Part shown: positions 46,388 to 55,355 of the stretch, one piece after another
Position numbering within the stretch: the first letter of the stretch is position 1
How the letters are laid out: each line of letters begins with the position of its first letter
From: Neisseriaceae bacterium JH1-16
GTDB lineage: Bacteria; Pseudomonadota; Gammaproteobacteria; Burkholderiales; Chromobacteriaceae
DNA: 64,000 nt
Assembly: GCA_025989215.1 (NCBI GenBank)
Contig: JAPDNP010000001.1
Coordinates: 62,001-126,000 of the forward strand
Reading direction: 5' to 3'
Made by a program: the position numbers and the translations under genes
The notes under the pieces: generated by a model
What the model saw: the letters and a program-made list of their open reading frames with translations, nothing else
Database searches by the model: none
What the model was told of the DNA's origin: nothing

Positions 46388-46711
46388 ATGAGGCAGGGGG
46401 TGATGTCCTGGTTGTATCGCCACCCGTTCTGGACGTTCTGCTTGTTGGGCGCGAGCTTTTTGCTGTTCGGCTCCACCACCGTCAACCTGGCGTTGCTGCT
46501 CAAGCTGAACTTCGACCTGTGGGTCGACGTTGGCTGGCAGGTCGCGATGGACGGCGCACTGCGTCAGCTGGCGGAACTGCTGCTGTCGGGCTATGGCGCG
46601 ATGGCGGCCTATATCGTATTCAAGTGTTGCGAGAAGGTGCTGGTGGACACACTGACCCGGCGCGACACGCCCCACAAATTAAATAAAGACAAAGAGAGAA
46701 AATCGCCATGA
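46388..46711 (+). CDS. Hypothetical membrane protein between leuD and leuB
   Basis: A 107-residue protein with two hydrophobic segments (about 13-36, with [15 protein letters not shown], and about 68-85) and a basic C-terminal tail. The family is not recognised, although similar small membrane proteins occur next to leuB in related bacteria as far as I recall. The ATG at 46388 has GGGAGG six bases before it, which is better than the GTG two codons upstream. Its stop overlaps the leuB start (ATGA), so it is coupled to leuB. Confidence 0.65.
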   Translation: MRQGVMSWLYRHPFWTFCLLGASFLLFGSTTVNLALLLKLNFDLWVDVGWQVAMDGALRQLAELLLSGYGAMAAYIVFKCCEKVLVDTLTRRDTPHKLNKDKERKSP

Positions 46712-47772
46712 AAATCGCAGTTTTGCCGGGTGACGGCATCGGTCCGGAAATCATTACCCAGGCGCGTCGCGTGCTCGACGTGCTCAAGTCCGACGGCCTG
46801 AAGATCGAAATGGAAGAAGCGCCGATCGGCGGCGCCGGCTACGACGCCTATGGCCAACCGTATCCGGAAGCGACGCAAAAACTGGCGCGCGAAGCCGACG
46901 CCATCCTGCTCGGCGCGGTCGGCGGCCCGCAATACGACACCCTCGACCGTCCGCTGCGCCCGGAGCGCGGCCTCTTGGCGATCCGCAAGGACCTGGGCCT
47001 GTTCGCCAACCTGCGCCCGGCCATCCTGTACCCGGAGCTGGCCAATGCGTCGACCCTGAAGCCGGAAGTGGTGTCGGGTCTCGACATCATGATCGTGCGC
47101 GAGCTGACCGGCGACATCTACTTCGGCCAACCGCGCGGCATCCGCGTCAACGACAAGGGCGAGCGCGAAGGCTTCAACACCATGCTGTACAGCGAGAGCG
47201 AGATCCGCCGCATCGCCCACGTCGCGTTCGGCATCGCTCGCAAGCGCGAGAAGAAGCTGTGCTCGGTCGACAAGGCCAACGTGCTGGAGACCACCGAGTT
47301 CTGGAAGGAAATCTTCATCGACGTGGCGAAGGAATATCCGGACGTGGCGCTGACCCACATGTACGTCGACAACGCCGCGATGCAGCTGGTGCGCAACCCG
47401 AAGCAGTTCGACGTGATGGTGACCGGCAACATCTTCGGCGATATCCTGTCGGACCAGGCCTCGATGCTGACCGGCTCGATCGGCATGCTGCCGTCCGCCT
47501 CGCTCGACATCAACAACAAGGGCCTGTACGAACCGTCGCACGGCTCGGCGCCGGACATCGCCGGCAAGAACCTGGCCAACCCGCTGGCCACCATCCTGTC
47601 CGCCGCGATGATGCTGCGCTACACCTTCGGCCTGGAAGCCGAGGCGGCCCGTGTTGAGAACGCGGTCAAGACCGTGCTGAAGCAAGGCTACCGCACCGGC
47701 GACATCTTCGAGGAAGGCTGCGAGAAGGTCAGCTGCTCGGGCATGGGTGACGCTGTCGTGGCCGCACTGTAA
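46708..47772 (+). CDS. leuB: 3-isopropylmalate dehydrogenase
   Basis: NAD+- and Mg2+-dependent oxidative decarboxylase that produces 2-oxoisocaproate, 354 residues. The N-terminal L-P-G-D-G-I-G-P-E, the substrate-binding arginines in R-P-E-R-G-L-L and R-P-A-I, catalytic Y/K and the metal aspartates in [10 protein letters not shown] are all present. It is the last biosynthetic gene of the leu operon; a GNAT gene follows after ten bases and may be cotranscribed. Confidence 0.97.
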   Translation: MKIAVLPGDGIGPEIITQARRVLDVLKSDGLKIEMEEAPIGGAGYDAYGQPYPEATQKLAREADAILLGAVGGPQYDTLDRPLRPERGLLAIRKDLGLFANLRPAILYPELANASTLKPEVVSGLDIMIVRELTGDIYFGQPRGIRVNDKGEREGFNTMLYSESEIRRIAHVAFGIARKREKKLCSVDKANVLETTEFWKEIFIDVAKEYPDVALTHMYVDNAAMQLVRNPKQFDVMVTGNIFGDILSDQASMLTGSIGMLPSASLDINNKGLYEPSHGSAPDIAGKNLANPLATILSAAMMLRYTFGLEAEAARVENAVKTVLKQGYRTGDIFEEGCEKVSCSGMGDAVVAAL

Positions 47773-47782
47773 GGTTAGCCAT

Positions 47783-48877
47783 ATGCCCTTGCCCCCGACC
47801 CTGATCATCCGGCGCGCCCGGCCCGACGATGTCCACCACCTGATGGCGATGGCGGCGCAGCCGTCGGTGCGTGCCGGCATGCTGCTGATGCCGTATCCCG
47901 ACCCGTCACGCTGGGCCGATTGGCCCGGGCGCAGCGGCTCGACCGACCTGGTGCTGGTCGCCGAGGTCGACGGCCGCGCGGTCGGGAACGCGTCGTTGTC
48001 GCCCGAGGAGGCATCGCCCGCTCGTCGGCATGTACGCAGCCTGGCGCTGGGTTTGTTGGATGATTACCAGGGGCAGGGCATCGGCGCCGCCCTGATGGCG
48101 GCGCTGGTCGACTATTGCGACCGCTGGCTGAACGTCGGCCGGCTGGAGCTGACCGCGTTTTCGGCCAACGAGGCGGCGCTGTCTCTGTATCGCCGTTTCG
48201 GTTTCGAGGTGGAGCGGCGCATGCACGGCGACGCGTTCCGTGCCGGCGGCTGGCCCGACTCGCTGACGATGGCCAGGTTCAACCCGGCCTGGCAGTGGCC
48301 GGAGGCGCCGACCCGCTCGTTCGAGCCGGCGGCACCGTTGCAGCTGCAGGGCGAGGTGAGCCTGCGCCGTGCCACGCTCGACGATGCCGAGGCACTGGCC
48401 GCGATGTTCGACGATCTCGCTACCACCAGCGGCACCACGCAGATGCCTTATGCCAACCTGCCGCTGTGGCAGCAACGCCTGAGTCAGCCGACCGAGGGTC
48501 GGCTGATGTTGGTGGCCGAGCAGGGCGGAGTGGTGGTGGGCTGTGCTGGGCTGCATCCGGATTCGCACGGCGAAGCCCGCCAGCATGTGCGCAATATCGG
48601 CATCACCGTGACGCCGGGCGCGCAGGGGCGCGGCATCGGCCGGCGCCTGTTGGCCGAGCTGGTCGATTACGCGGACAACTGGGCCAACATCAGTCGGCTG
48701 ATGCTGACCGTGTATACCGACAACGCGGCGGCGATCCATCTGTATCGCTCGCTGGGTTTCGTGATGGAAGGCACGCACCGGCGTTACGCCTTCCGCAATG
48801 GACAATGGAAAGACGTGCACGCGATGGCTCGACTATCGCCACGGTTTTCCCGAGAATTAGACCAAGACCACAAATAA
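47783..48877 (+). CDS. Tandem GNAT-domain N-acetyltransferase
   Basis: A 364-residue protein made of two GNAT acyltransferase domains, at about 5-165 and 190-350. Each has the acetyl-CoA-binding Q/R-x-x-G-x-G/A motif: Y-Q-G-Q-G-I-G-A-A in the first, A-Q-G-R-G-I-G-R-R in the second. Both halves share A-R-(R/Q)-H-V-R-x-(L/I) and Y-R-x-(F/L)-G-F segments, which shows internal duplication. The substrate is unknown; the close relatives of each half are YhhY/PhnO-like amine acetyltransferases. It starts ten bases after leuB and may be a passenger of the leu operon. Confidence 0.85.
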   Translation: MPLPPTLIIRRARPDDVHHLMAMAAQPSVRAGMLLMPYPDPSRWADWPGRSGSTDLVLVAEVDGRAVGNASLSPEEASPARRHVRSLALGLLDDYQGQGIGAALMAALVDYCDRWLNVGRLELTAFSANEAALSLYRRFGFEVERRMHGDAFRAGGWPDSLTMARFNPAWQWPEAPTRSFEPAAPLQLQGEVSLRRATLDDAEALAAMFDDLATTSGTTQMPYANLPLWQQRLSQPTEGRLMLVAEQGGVVVGCAGLHPDSHGEARQHVRNIGITVTPGAQGRGIGRRLLAELVDYADNWANISRLMLTVYTDNAAAIHLYRSLGFVMEGTHRRYAFRNGQWKDVHAMARLSPRFSRELDQDHK

Positions 48878-48908
48878 ACCAATCGCTGCATTCATTAGGA
48901 GAAGTATC

Positions 48909-50021
48909 GTGAGAGTAGGTTTCGTAGGCTGGCGCGGCATGGTGGGTTCCGTGCTGATGCAGCGCATGCTGGAAGAGAACGATTTCGCCCAACTGTCCGA
49001 GCCGGTGTTCTTCACCACCTCGAACGTCGGCGGCAAGGGCCCGGCGATCGGCCGCGACGTGCCGCCGCTGAAGGATGCCAAGAACATCGACGAGCTGAAG
49101 TCGATGGACGTGATCGTTACCTGCCAGGGCGGCGACTACACCAGTGAAGTATTCCCGAAACTGCGCGCTGCCGGCTGGCAAGGTTACTGGATCGACGCCG
49201 CCTCCACGCTGCGCATGGACGACGACGCGATCATCATCCTCGATCCGGTCAACCTGAACGTGATCCAGGACGGTCTCTCCAAGGGCGTGAAGAACTACGT
49301 CGGCGGCAACTGTACCGTGTCGCTGATGCTGATGGCGCTGGGCGGCCTGTTCCAGAACGATCTGGTCGAGTGGGCTACCTCGATGACCTACCAGGCGGCT
49401 TCGGGCGCCGGCGCGCAGAACATGCGCGAGCTGATCAGCGGCATGGGCGCGATCAACGCCCAGGTGGCCGACAAGCTGGCCGACCCGGCTTCGGCCATCC
49501 TCGACATCGACCGCAAGGTGGCCGAGTTCCTGCGTTCGGACGAGTTCCCGAGCCAGAACTTCGGCGTGCCGCTGGCCGGCAGCCTGATCCCGTGGATCGA
49601 CAAGGACCTGGGCAACGGTCAGTCCAAAGAAGAGTGGAAGGGCGGCGTCGAGACCAACAAGATCCTGGGCCGCTCGAACAGCCCGGTGCCGATCGACGGC
49701 CTGTGTGTGCGCGTCGGCGCGATGCGCTGCCACAGCCAGGCGCTGACCATCAAGCTGAAGAAAGACGTGCCGCTCGACGAGATCGAGGCGATGCTCGCTT
49801 CGGCCAACCCGTGGGCCAAGGTGGTGCCGAACACTCGCGAAGCATCGATGCGCGACCTGAGCCCGGCTGCCGTCACCGGCACCCTGGTGACCCCGGTCGG
49901 TCGTCTGCGCAAGCTGGCGATGGGCGGCGACTACCTGTCGGCGTTCACCGTGGGCGACCAGCTGCTGTGGGGCGCGGCGGAACCGCTGCGTCGTATGCTG
50001 CGCATCCTGATCGAACGCTAA
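48909..50021 (+). CDS. asd: Aspartate-semialdehyde dehydrogenase
   Basis: Reduces aspartyl phosphate to aspartate semialdehyde for lysine, threonine, methionine and diaminopimelate synthesis. The 370-residue protein is of the Gram-negative type: N-terminal [13 protein letters not shown] nucleotide site, catalytic C135 (G-G-N-C-T-V-S), the active-site histidine region R-C-H-S-Q-A and substrate arginine. The start codon is GTG with AGGAGA six bases before it. A second, divergent asd homologue lies one gene further on. A 123-bp repeat follows its stop codon. Confidence 0.97.
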   Translation: MRVGFVGWRGMVGSVLMQRMLEENDFAQLSEPVFFTTSNVGGKGPAIGRDVPPLKDAKNIDELKSMDVIVTCQGGDYTSEVFPKLRAAGWQGYWIDAASTLRMDDDAIIILDPVNLNVIQDGLSKGVKNYVGGNCTVSLMLMALGGLFQNDLVEWATSMTYQAASGAGAQNMRELISGMGAINAQVADKLADPASAILDIDRKVAEFLRSDEFPSQNFGVPLAGSLIPWIDKDLGNGQSKEEWKGGVETNKILGRSNSPVPIDGLCVRVGAMRCHSQALTIKLKKDVPLDEIEAMLASANPWAKVVPNTREASMRDLSPAAVTGTLVTPVGRLRKLAMGGDYLSAFTVGDQLLWGAAEPLRRMLRILIER

Positions 50022-50030
50022 GAGCCCGAC

Positions 50031-50153
50031 CACGATCTGCTGCACTCGGGTGATCCTGCGTTGAAATGAGGCTCGACATGCTCATGGACTCCTTGTCCAT
50101 TCCGCTGTCTCGCCTCATTTCGCCTTGGCTGACCCTTCGTTCACAAGATCGTG
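50031..50153 (+). repeat. 123-bp dispersed structured repeat, copy 1 (after asd)
   Basis: Begins CACGATCT and ends AGATCGTG, so the ends form an inverted repeat. The first 38 bases are identical to copy 2 at 52259. Inside are nested dyads (GAAATGAGGC/GCCTCATTTC and ATGGAC/GTCCAT). The dyad arms differ from those of copy 2 but still pair, which suggests selection on the fold. Both copies sit about 10 bp after an asd-type gene. Confidence 0.85.
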
Positions 50154-50194
50154 GGTTGTTCCTAAGTCGGTTACACTAGCGTCTATCCCGTGAA

Positions 50195-50222
50195 ACGGGC
50201 GGCTTCGGCCGCCCGTTGTCGT
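50195..50222 (+). terminator. Hairpin upstream of the hydroxyacid dehydrogenase
   Basis: A 9-bp stem ACGGGCGGC-TTCG-GCCGCCCGT followed by TGTCGTT. The T-tract is weak; it may end transcripts from asd or shape the 5' leader of the next gene, which starts 20 bp later. Confidence 0.5.
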
Positions 50223-50235
50223 TGAGGCAGACAGC

Positions 50236-51162
50236 ATGCATATCCTGCAGATCGGCCCGCTCAGTGCGGCCTTCAACCAGCAGCTGGCCGACACCTACCC
50301 GGTGACGCCGCTCTGGACCCAGTCCGACCCGGCGGCGTTTCTCGCCGCCGAGGGCGGCCGCTTCGACGCGGTGGTGACCTCGTCGCGCTTCGGGCTGTCC
50401 GCCGCCCAGTTCGGCCAACTGCCCGCCCTGCGCGCCGTGTGCAGCTTCGGTGTCGGCTACGATGCAATCGATGTCGCGGCGGCGCGCGAGCGCGGCGTGG
50501 CGGTCAGCAATACGCCCGATGTTTTGACCGACTGCGTCGCCGATCTGGCCTTCGGTCTGGTGATCGACGTAGCGCGGCGGCTGAGCGAGGCCGACCGCTT
50601 CGTGCGCGCCGGGCGGTGGGAGCAGGGCGGCTTTCCGCTCGGCCACCGCGTCAGCGGCAAGAGGCTCGGCATCGTCGGGCTGGGGCGGATCGGCCAGGCC
50701 ATCGCGCGTCGCGCCGCCGGCTTCGACTTGGAGATCGCCTACCACAACCGCAAGCCGGCCGAGGTCGATTACCGCTTCGAGGCGTCGTTGACGGCGTTGG
50801 CCGAATGGGCCGATTTTCTGGTGCTCAGCTGCCCGGGCGGCGCGGCCACGCATCACTTGGTGTCGGCCGAAGTGCTGGAGGCGCTCGGTCCGCAGGGCAT
50901 TCTCGTCAACGTGGCGCGCGGTTCGGTGGTCGATGAAGACGCCTTGGTGGCCGCGCTGACGGGTGGCCGCCTCGGTGGTGCCGGCCTCGATGTGTTCGCT
51001 GCCGAGCCCCAGGTGCCCGAGGCCTTGAAGACTCTGCCGAACGTGGTGCTGCTGCCGCATGTCGCCAGCGCCACGGTCGAGACCCGCCAGCAAATGGAAG
51101 CGCTGGTGTTTGCTAATCTTGCAGCGTACGCGAGCGACCGGCCTCTGGTGACGCCGGTCTGA
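50236..51162 (+). CDS. D-2-hydroxyacid dehydrogenase (glyoxylate/hydroxypyruvate reductase-like)
   Basis: A 308-residue NAD(P)H-dependent dehydrogenase of the D-isomer family. The nucleotide motif G-L-G-R-I-G-Q (about 150-156) and the catalytic Arg (V-A-R-G), Glu (within A-E-P-Q) and His (L-L-P-H-V-A-S) appear in order. After the nucleotide motif, H-N-R-K at the end of beta-2 suggests a preference for NADPH. It is likely to reduce glyoxylate, hydroxypyruvate or a related 2-oxo acid. It lies between two asd paralogues, with its own leader hairpin and a terminator behind it, so it is a single-gene unit. Confidence 0.9.
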   Translation: MHILQIGPLSAAFNQQLADTYPVTPLWTQSDPAAFLAAEGGRFDAVVTSSRFGLSAAQFGQLPALRAVCSFGVGYDAIDVAAARERGVAVSNTPDVLTDCVADLAFGLVIDVARRLSEADRFVRAGRWEQGGFPLGHRVSGKRLGIVGLGRIGQAIARRAAGFDLEIAYHNRKPAEVDYRFEASLTALAEWADFLVLSCPGGAATHHLVSAEVLEALGPQGILVNVARGSVVDEDALVAALTGGRLGGAGLDVFAAEPQVPEALKTLPNVVLLPHVASATVETRQQMEALVFANLAAYASDRPLVTPV

Positions 51163-51187
51163 ACGCGCTGCGTTTGCCTTGCAGTGA

Positions 51188-51215
51188 GGGGCGCCGCGGC
51201 GCCCTTCGCGTTTTT
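51188..51215 (+). terminator. Terminator between the hydroxyacid dehydrogenase and the asd paralogue
   Basis: A palindromic G+C-rich stem (GGGCGCC-GC-GGCGCCC) followed by TTCGCGTTTTT, 26 bp after the dehydrogenase stop codon. Confidence 0.65.
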
Positions 51216-51232
51216 CGTTTACAGGAACGCAC

Positions 51233-52249
51233 ATGTCCCAATCTCTGCAAATCGCCGTAGTCGGCGCCCAGGGCCTGGTCGGCCAAGCCCTGCTCGACCT
51301 GTTGGCCGAACGCAATTTCCCGTCGGCGCGCGTGTTCGCGGTCGATGCCGGCGATCAGGCCGGCAATATGGTCGGTTTCGGCAACCTCGACATCGAGGTG
51401 CACAGCCTCGACGACTTCGACTTCGCCAATGTCGGGCTGGCCTTCTTCGTGGCCGGTAGCGAGCTGGCGCGCCAGTGGGCGCCGCAGGCACGCGCCGCCG
51501 GCGCAACGGTGGTCGACTTCTCCAGCGCCTTCCGTCACGCCGACGACGTGCCGCTGGTGTTCCCGCCGGCCAATGCCGCCGCGCTCGACGGCCTGGAGCA
51601 GGGCGGCCTGGTAGCTGTGCCCAACTGCACGGTCAGCCCGCTGGCCTGGGCGCTGGCGCCGTTCGCCGATCTGGGGCTGGAACGCGTCACCGTGGCGACC
51701 TACCAGTCGGTGTCGGGCAGCGGCCAGCCGGCTCTGGAAGAGCTGGCCACGCAAACCACCGCGCTGTTCGGCCAACGTGAGTACGAGAGCAATGTCTACG
51801 CCAAGCGCATCGCCTTCAACCTGCTGCCGCAGATCGGCGCGGTCGGCGACGACGGCCTGTCGGAAGAAGAGCGCTCGGTGGTCGACGAGCTGCGCAAGCT
51901 GTTCGGCCAAGCTGAGCTGGCGATCGAGGCAAGCTGCGTGCGCGTGCCGATGTTCTTCGGCCACGCCTGGGCGGTGACGATCACGACGGCCGGTGAGGTG
52001 AGCGTTGACGAGGCGCGCCAGCGCCTGCTGAAGGCCGGCCTGATGCTGGTCGACGCGCCATCCGAAGAGGCCGGCTACGCCACGCCGATGGAAGTGGCCG
52101 GCAGCAGCACCGTCTGCGTCAGCCGGGTACGCCGCAATGCCAACGGCAGCCTGAGCTTCTGGGTCACTGCCGACAATGTGCGCGCCGGCGCGGCGCTGCC
52201 GTGCCTGATGGTCGCCGAGTGGTTGATCCAGCGCGGCCATTTCCAGTAA
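51233..52249 (+). CDS. Aspartate-semialdehyde dehydrogenase paralogue (Usg-like)
   Basis: A 338-residue protein of the semialdehyde dehydrogenase superfamily, distinct from the true asd upstream. It keeps the nucleotide motif V-V-G-A-Q-G-L-V-G and a cysteine at the catalytic position (P-N-C-T-V, C132), plus the R-V-P-M-F-F-G-H-A segment. In pseudomonads and other bacteria such a second copy, called usg or asd2, lies just before fimV and truA, as here. Because the cysteine is retained it may still be active, unlike some Usg proteins. ACAGGAA precedes the ATG. Four uptake-like sequences fall inside the gene. A 123-bp repeat follows its stop. Confidence 0.9.
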   Translation: MSQSLQIAVVGAQGLVGQALLDLLAERNFPSARVFAVDAGDQAGNMVGFGNLDIEVHSLDDFDFANVGLAFFVAGSELARQWAPQARAAGATVVDFSSAFRHADDVPLVFPPANAAALDGLEQGGLVAVPNCTVSPLAWALAPFADLGLERVTVATYQSVSGSGQPALEELATQTTALFGQREYESNVYAKRIAFNLLPQIGAVGDDGLSEEERSVVDELRKLFGQAELAIEASCVRVPMFFGHAWAVTITTAGEVSVDEARQRLLKAGLMLVDAPSEEAGYATPMEVAGSSTVCVSRVRRNANGSLSFWVTADNVRAGAALPCLMVAEWLIQRGHFQ

Positions 52250-52258
52250 GAACCTGTT

Positions 52259-52381
52259 CACGATCTGCTGCACTCGGGTGATCCTGCGTTGAAATGCCAC
52301 TAAAAATGCTCATGTACTTCATGTGCATTCCGCTTTTTCGCGTCATTTCGCCCGGGCGATCCTTTCGTTCGCGAGATCGTG
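52259..52381 (+). repeat. 123-bp dispersed structured repeat, copy 2 (after the asd paralogue)
   Basis: Same length and terminal inverted repeat (CACGATCT / AGATCGTG) as copy 1, and the first 38 bases are identical. Internal dyads are AATGC-T-CATG / CATG-T-GCATT and GAAATG / CATTTC. The remaining 180 bp to fimV contain no gene. Confidence 0.85.
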
Positions 52382-52563
52382 ACCAAGTTCTCAGGGCTTC
52401 CGGCAGTAGGGCCCGCTAGCGGACTGTAGCGAAGCGGGTCCGTGCCGATAGGGAATAGACAGGGGCGCGAGTCGCCCCTGCCGCAATTCCTGTCAGGGCT
52501 GGTACTATCCACCTGAAATATCAAGGGACGCCATTGGGCACCACCGGGGGGAGTACCTGTTAG

Positions 52564-54723
52564 ATGTCTTCTTGCCGTTTTACCTTGAACACCATGGCCG
52601 CGCTGCTGCTCGGCCTGGGCGCACCGATGTCTGCCTCGGCCGGCATCGGCGCGTTGCACCTGCTCGCCAGCGGCGAGGAGCCATTCTCCGCCGAGATTCC
52701 GCTGGTCGACGAGCCCTTGCCCGATTCGGCCAACGTCAGTCTGGCCGACCGCAATCACTACCCGCTGTTGTCACCGTATACACCGGCCGCCGAACGGCTG
52801 AGCTTCACGTTGCTGCGCCGGCCGAACGGCGCCGGCTACCGCATCCTGGTGCGCGGCCCGGCCGGTATCGATCCGGAGCGGCTGCGCTTTGCCGTCGAGG
52901 TGAGCTGGCCGGCAGGTCGACTGGTGCGCGAATTTACTGTCGATCATTGGCAAGAACAGGGGCCGGTCAAAACGCCGCCACCGGGCCACGAGGAACCGGC
53001 CAAGAAGCTCGCGCCGCCGCACGACCCGCTGGCTCGCCTGAACGACCTGGGGTTGGGGACGCCGCGGCTGCTGTCGCGACCGGGCGAGCCGCTCGACGTA
53101 GAAATCGCGTTGTACGGACGCGCGGCGCGCGACCCGGCTGCGTTGGCGGTACGCTTGAGCAGCGAGCGCCATGCCGAACCGCGGGTCCGCCAGGCCATTG
53201 CGGCTCTGCGTAGCGAGTTGGTGCGCGACGAGGCCGGGCGGCCCTTGCTGCGAATTCGTTCCCACCAGCCGCTGCCGCTGGCGATTTTGCCGATGCTGGT
53301 CGAGGTGCGCAGCGGCACAGTCAGCGCGCGCCGTGCCTATCTGTTGACGCTCGACCCGGCCAAAGCAGGGCAGGGCGAGGCGCGTTCGTCGACTCGCTTC
53401 AAGCATTACCGGGTCCATCAGGGCGAGACCCTGTCGGCCATCGCCGCCGGCAGCCAAGGCGGCGGCACGCTGGCCGCGCGCATGCGCTGGCTGCACGGCC
53501 ATAACCCGCGGGCGTTCATCGCTGGCGACGTCGACCGGCTGCGCGCCGGCGCGACGCTGCGCTATCCGGCCGACTGGCAGCGACGCGCTACCTCTTCGGC
53601 CAACGCTGTTGCGACAAAGCTCGATTCGACCGTTACGCTGAATACGCCAACGCCAACGCCAACGCCAACGCCAACGCCAACGCCAACGCCAACGCCAACG
53701 CCAACGCCAACGCCAACGCCAACGCCAACGCCAACGCCAACGCCAACGCCAACGCCAACGCCAACGCCAACGATGTCACTGCCCTCGGCTGCGAAATCGA
53801 TGGATGCGCCGGTGCCGGCCAGCGCTCCGTCTGCCGCAGTGGCGCCAGCCGAAACACCGGTCGCCTCAAAGGGCCGCGATGGCCATCGCTACTGGCAGTT
53901 GGCCGGGGCGGGGTTGCTGCTCGGCGGCGGCCTGCTCTGGTGGTTGTGGCGCCGCCGACGCCCGGATCGGGGCGAGCCGCCAGAGTCTGCAGTGCCCCGC
54001 CCGAAACCAGCAGCGTGGGAGCCGTCACCGGCGCCACAGCCCGTGGCCGAACCGGTCGCTGTGCCACTCGATCCGCTCGACGAGGCGCGTCACCAATTGC
54101 TTCACGGCGACGTGCCGCAGGCCTTGGCGGTGCTGCGCACCGGTCTGGTTGCCGAACCGATGCGTCAGGACCTGCGCCTGATGCAGTTGGAAGTGCTGGC
54201 CAATCGCGGCGCCGAGCACGATTTCGTCGAGGAGGCGCTGGTGGCCAAGACGCTGTTTGGCAGCGACAGCGTGCTGTGGCAACTGGCCGGGGAGCTGGCC
54301 TATTCGCTGCAGCCGGTGCCGGCGCTGTTCCGCAACGAGCCGACGCATCCCGGGGCCGCCATCGCGGCAACGCTAGAAGAACCCGCGCCGCCAGCGCCCG
54401 AGACGTCGTCGCCTGTCGTGTCGTTGGAACCCGCCGAGGAGCCGGCAGTCGATGAGCCGGTGAGCGAGCCTGCGGCGGGGCACGACGAGCCATCGGCTTC
54501 GACCAACCTTGGCGCCGCTGCGAGCGAGGTCGCTCCCGCCGAATCCGACAAACCCAGCTGGGCGGCCCGCAAGCTCAGCTTGGAGGAGCGCCGCCAGCAT
54601 CCACCTGAGCCGGCGCCGTCGCTCGAACCATATCGCGACGGCTTGAAGGCGCTGGAGACGCTGTACGCCAAATGGGAGGTAGACAACGGGGTAACCGGCA
54701 AACCGTTGCCGCGCAAGCGATGA
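52564..54723 (+). CDS. fimV: FimV/TspA-like peptidoglycan-binding inner-membrane protein
   Basis: Polar hub protein that supports type IV pilus assembly and twitching; TspA is the Neisseria counterpart. The 719-residue protein has a signal peptide (about 1-25), the FimV N-terminal domain (about 26-250), a LysM domain at about 279-330 (Y-R-V-H-Q-G-E-T-L), a (Thr-Pro)n linker at 361-403, a membrane helix at about 443-462 followed by W-R-R-R-R, and a cytoplasmic acidic/proline-rich part with a TPR-like segment (about 500-580) ending in the short C-terminal motif L-E-T-L-Y-A-K-W. It is shorter than Pseudomonas FimV (about 919). A GGGGGA stands upstream of the ATG. It is coupled to the next gene by an ATGA overlap. 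Confidence 0.88.
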   Translation: MSSCRFTLNTMAALLLGLGAPMSASAGIGALHLLASGEEPFSAEIPLVDEPLPDSANVSLADRNHYPLLSPYTPAAERLSFTLLRRPNGAGYRILVRGPAGIDPERLRFAVEVSWPAGRLVREFTVDHWQEQGPVKTPPPGHEEPAKKLAPPHDPLARLNDLGLGTPRLLSRPGEPLDVEIALYGRAARDPAALAVRLSSERHAEPRVRQAIAALRSELVRDEAGRPLLRIRSHQPLPLAILPMLVEVRSGTVSARRAYLLTLDPAKAGQGEARSSTRFKHYRVHQGETLSAIAAGSQGGGTLAARMRWLHGHNPRAFIAGDVDRLRAGATLRYPADWQRRATSSANAVATKLDSTVTLNTPTPTPTPTPTPTPTPTPTPTPTPTPTPTPTPTPTPTPTPTPTMSLPSAAKSMDAPVPASAPSAAVAPAETPVASKGRDGHRYWQLAGAGLLLGGGLLWWLWRRRRPDRGEPPESAVPRPKPAAWEPSPAPQPVAEPVAVPLDPLDEARHQLLHGDVPQALAVLRTGLVAEPMRQDLRLMQLEVLANRGAEHDFVEEALVAKTLFGSDSVLWQLAGELAYSLQPVPALFRNEPTHPGAAIAATLEEPAPPAPETSSPVVSLEPAEEPAVDEPVSEPAAGHDEPSASTNLGAAASEVAPAESDKPSWAARKLSLEERRQHPPEPAPSLEPYRDGLKALETLYAKWEVDNGVTGKPLPRKR
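53644..53772 (+). repeat. Hexanucleotide tandem repeat (ACGCCA)21.5 inside fimV
   Basis: 129 bp of uninterrupted ACGCCA repeats encode 43 alternating Thr-Pro residues between the LysM domain and the membrane helix of FimV. No base deviates within the tract, so it is likely to be young and unstable by slippage; changes in copy number keep the frame and alter only linker length. Confidence 0.95.
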
Positions 54724-55355
54724 GTGTTCGCCTGCCGCTGCACCCGGCCGTGCCGATCGCCGGCTGGCTCGCACTGGCCTTATGCGTGCAGTGGCTACCG
54801 AGCTCTCTGCTGTTAGCGGTGGCGGTGCTGTTCGGCGGCCTGCTGTGGCAGCGCGACGCCGCTTCGTTCCGCATGACGCTGCGCCGGCTGCGCTGGCTGT
54901 TGCTGGCGCTACTGGCGGTGATGGGCTGGACCTTGCCCGGCCAGGCGCTATGGGAGGCCAATTGGGCGCCGACCCGGCAGGGCCTGCTCGAAGGCGCCTT
55001 GCACGGCCTGCGCCTGTTGGTGTTGGTCTGGGCGATACGTGGCTTGTGGCTGACGCTGACCCGTGGCGAGCTCTTGGCCGGCTTGTTTGCGCTGGCCCGA
55101 CCGCTGGCCCGGCTGGGGTTGCCGACCAAGCGGATGATGCTGCGGCTGTGGCTGACGCTCGATTACGCCGACGCGCTATTGGCCGCTCCGCCGCGTTTTT
55201 CGCTGGCCGCCTGGCGTACCCTGTTGTCGGACAACATGGCCAAGCCGGGCCCGGATACGGTAGAGTTACCGTTTTATCCGTGGCGGCGACGCGATAGCGC
55301 GCTGGTGCTGGTGGCAGCCGCGACGGTGGCAGGAGTGTTTGGAGTATGGGGATGA
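54720..55355 (+). CDS. Integral membrane protein, possibly EcfT/CbiQ-like
   Basis: A 211-residue membrane protein with four to five hydrophobic segments (about 10-30, 32-45, 58-75, 95-115 and a C-terminal segment near 195-210). The stretch [18 protein letters not shown], with its A-R-P-L plus L-G-L-P pattern, resembles the cytoplasmic coupling helices of the T component (EcfT/CbiQ) of energy-coupling-factor transporters, but no S component or ATPase genes are nearby and the match is weak. It is coupled by overlap to fimV upstream and truA downstream. Function remains open. Confidence 0.6.
   Translation: MSVRLPLHPAVPIAGWLALALCVQWLPSSLLLAVAVLFGGLLWQRDAASFRMTLRRLRWLLLALLAVMGWTLPGQALWEANWAPTRQGLLEGALHGLRLLVLVWAIRGLWLTLTRGELLAGLFALARPLARLGLPTKRMMLRLWLTLDYADALLAAPPRFSLAAWRTLLSDNMAKPGPDTVELPFYPWRRRDSALVLVAAATVAGVFGVWG

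Noticed and set aside
53644-53772. Tandem repeats resembling a CRISPR array
   Set aside because: The unit is only six bases with no spacers and is in frame inside fimV, encoding Thr-Pro.
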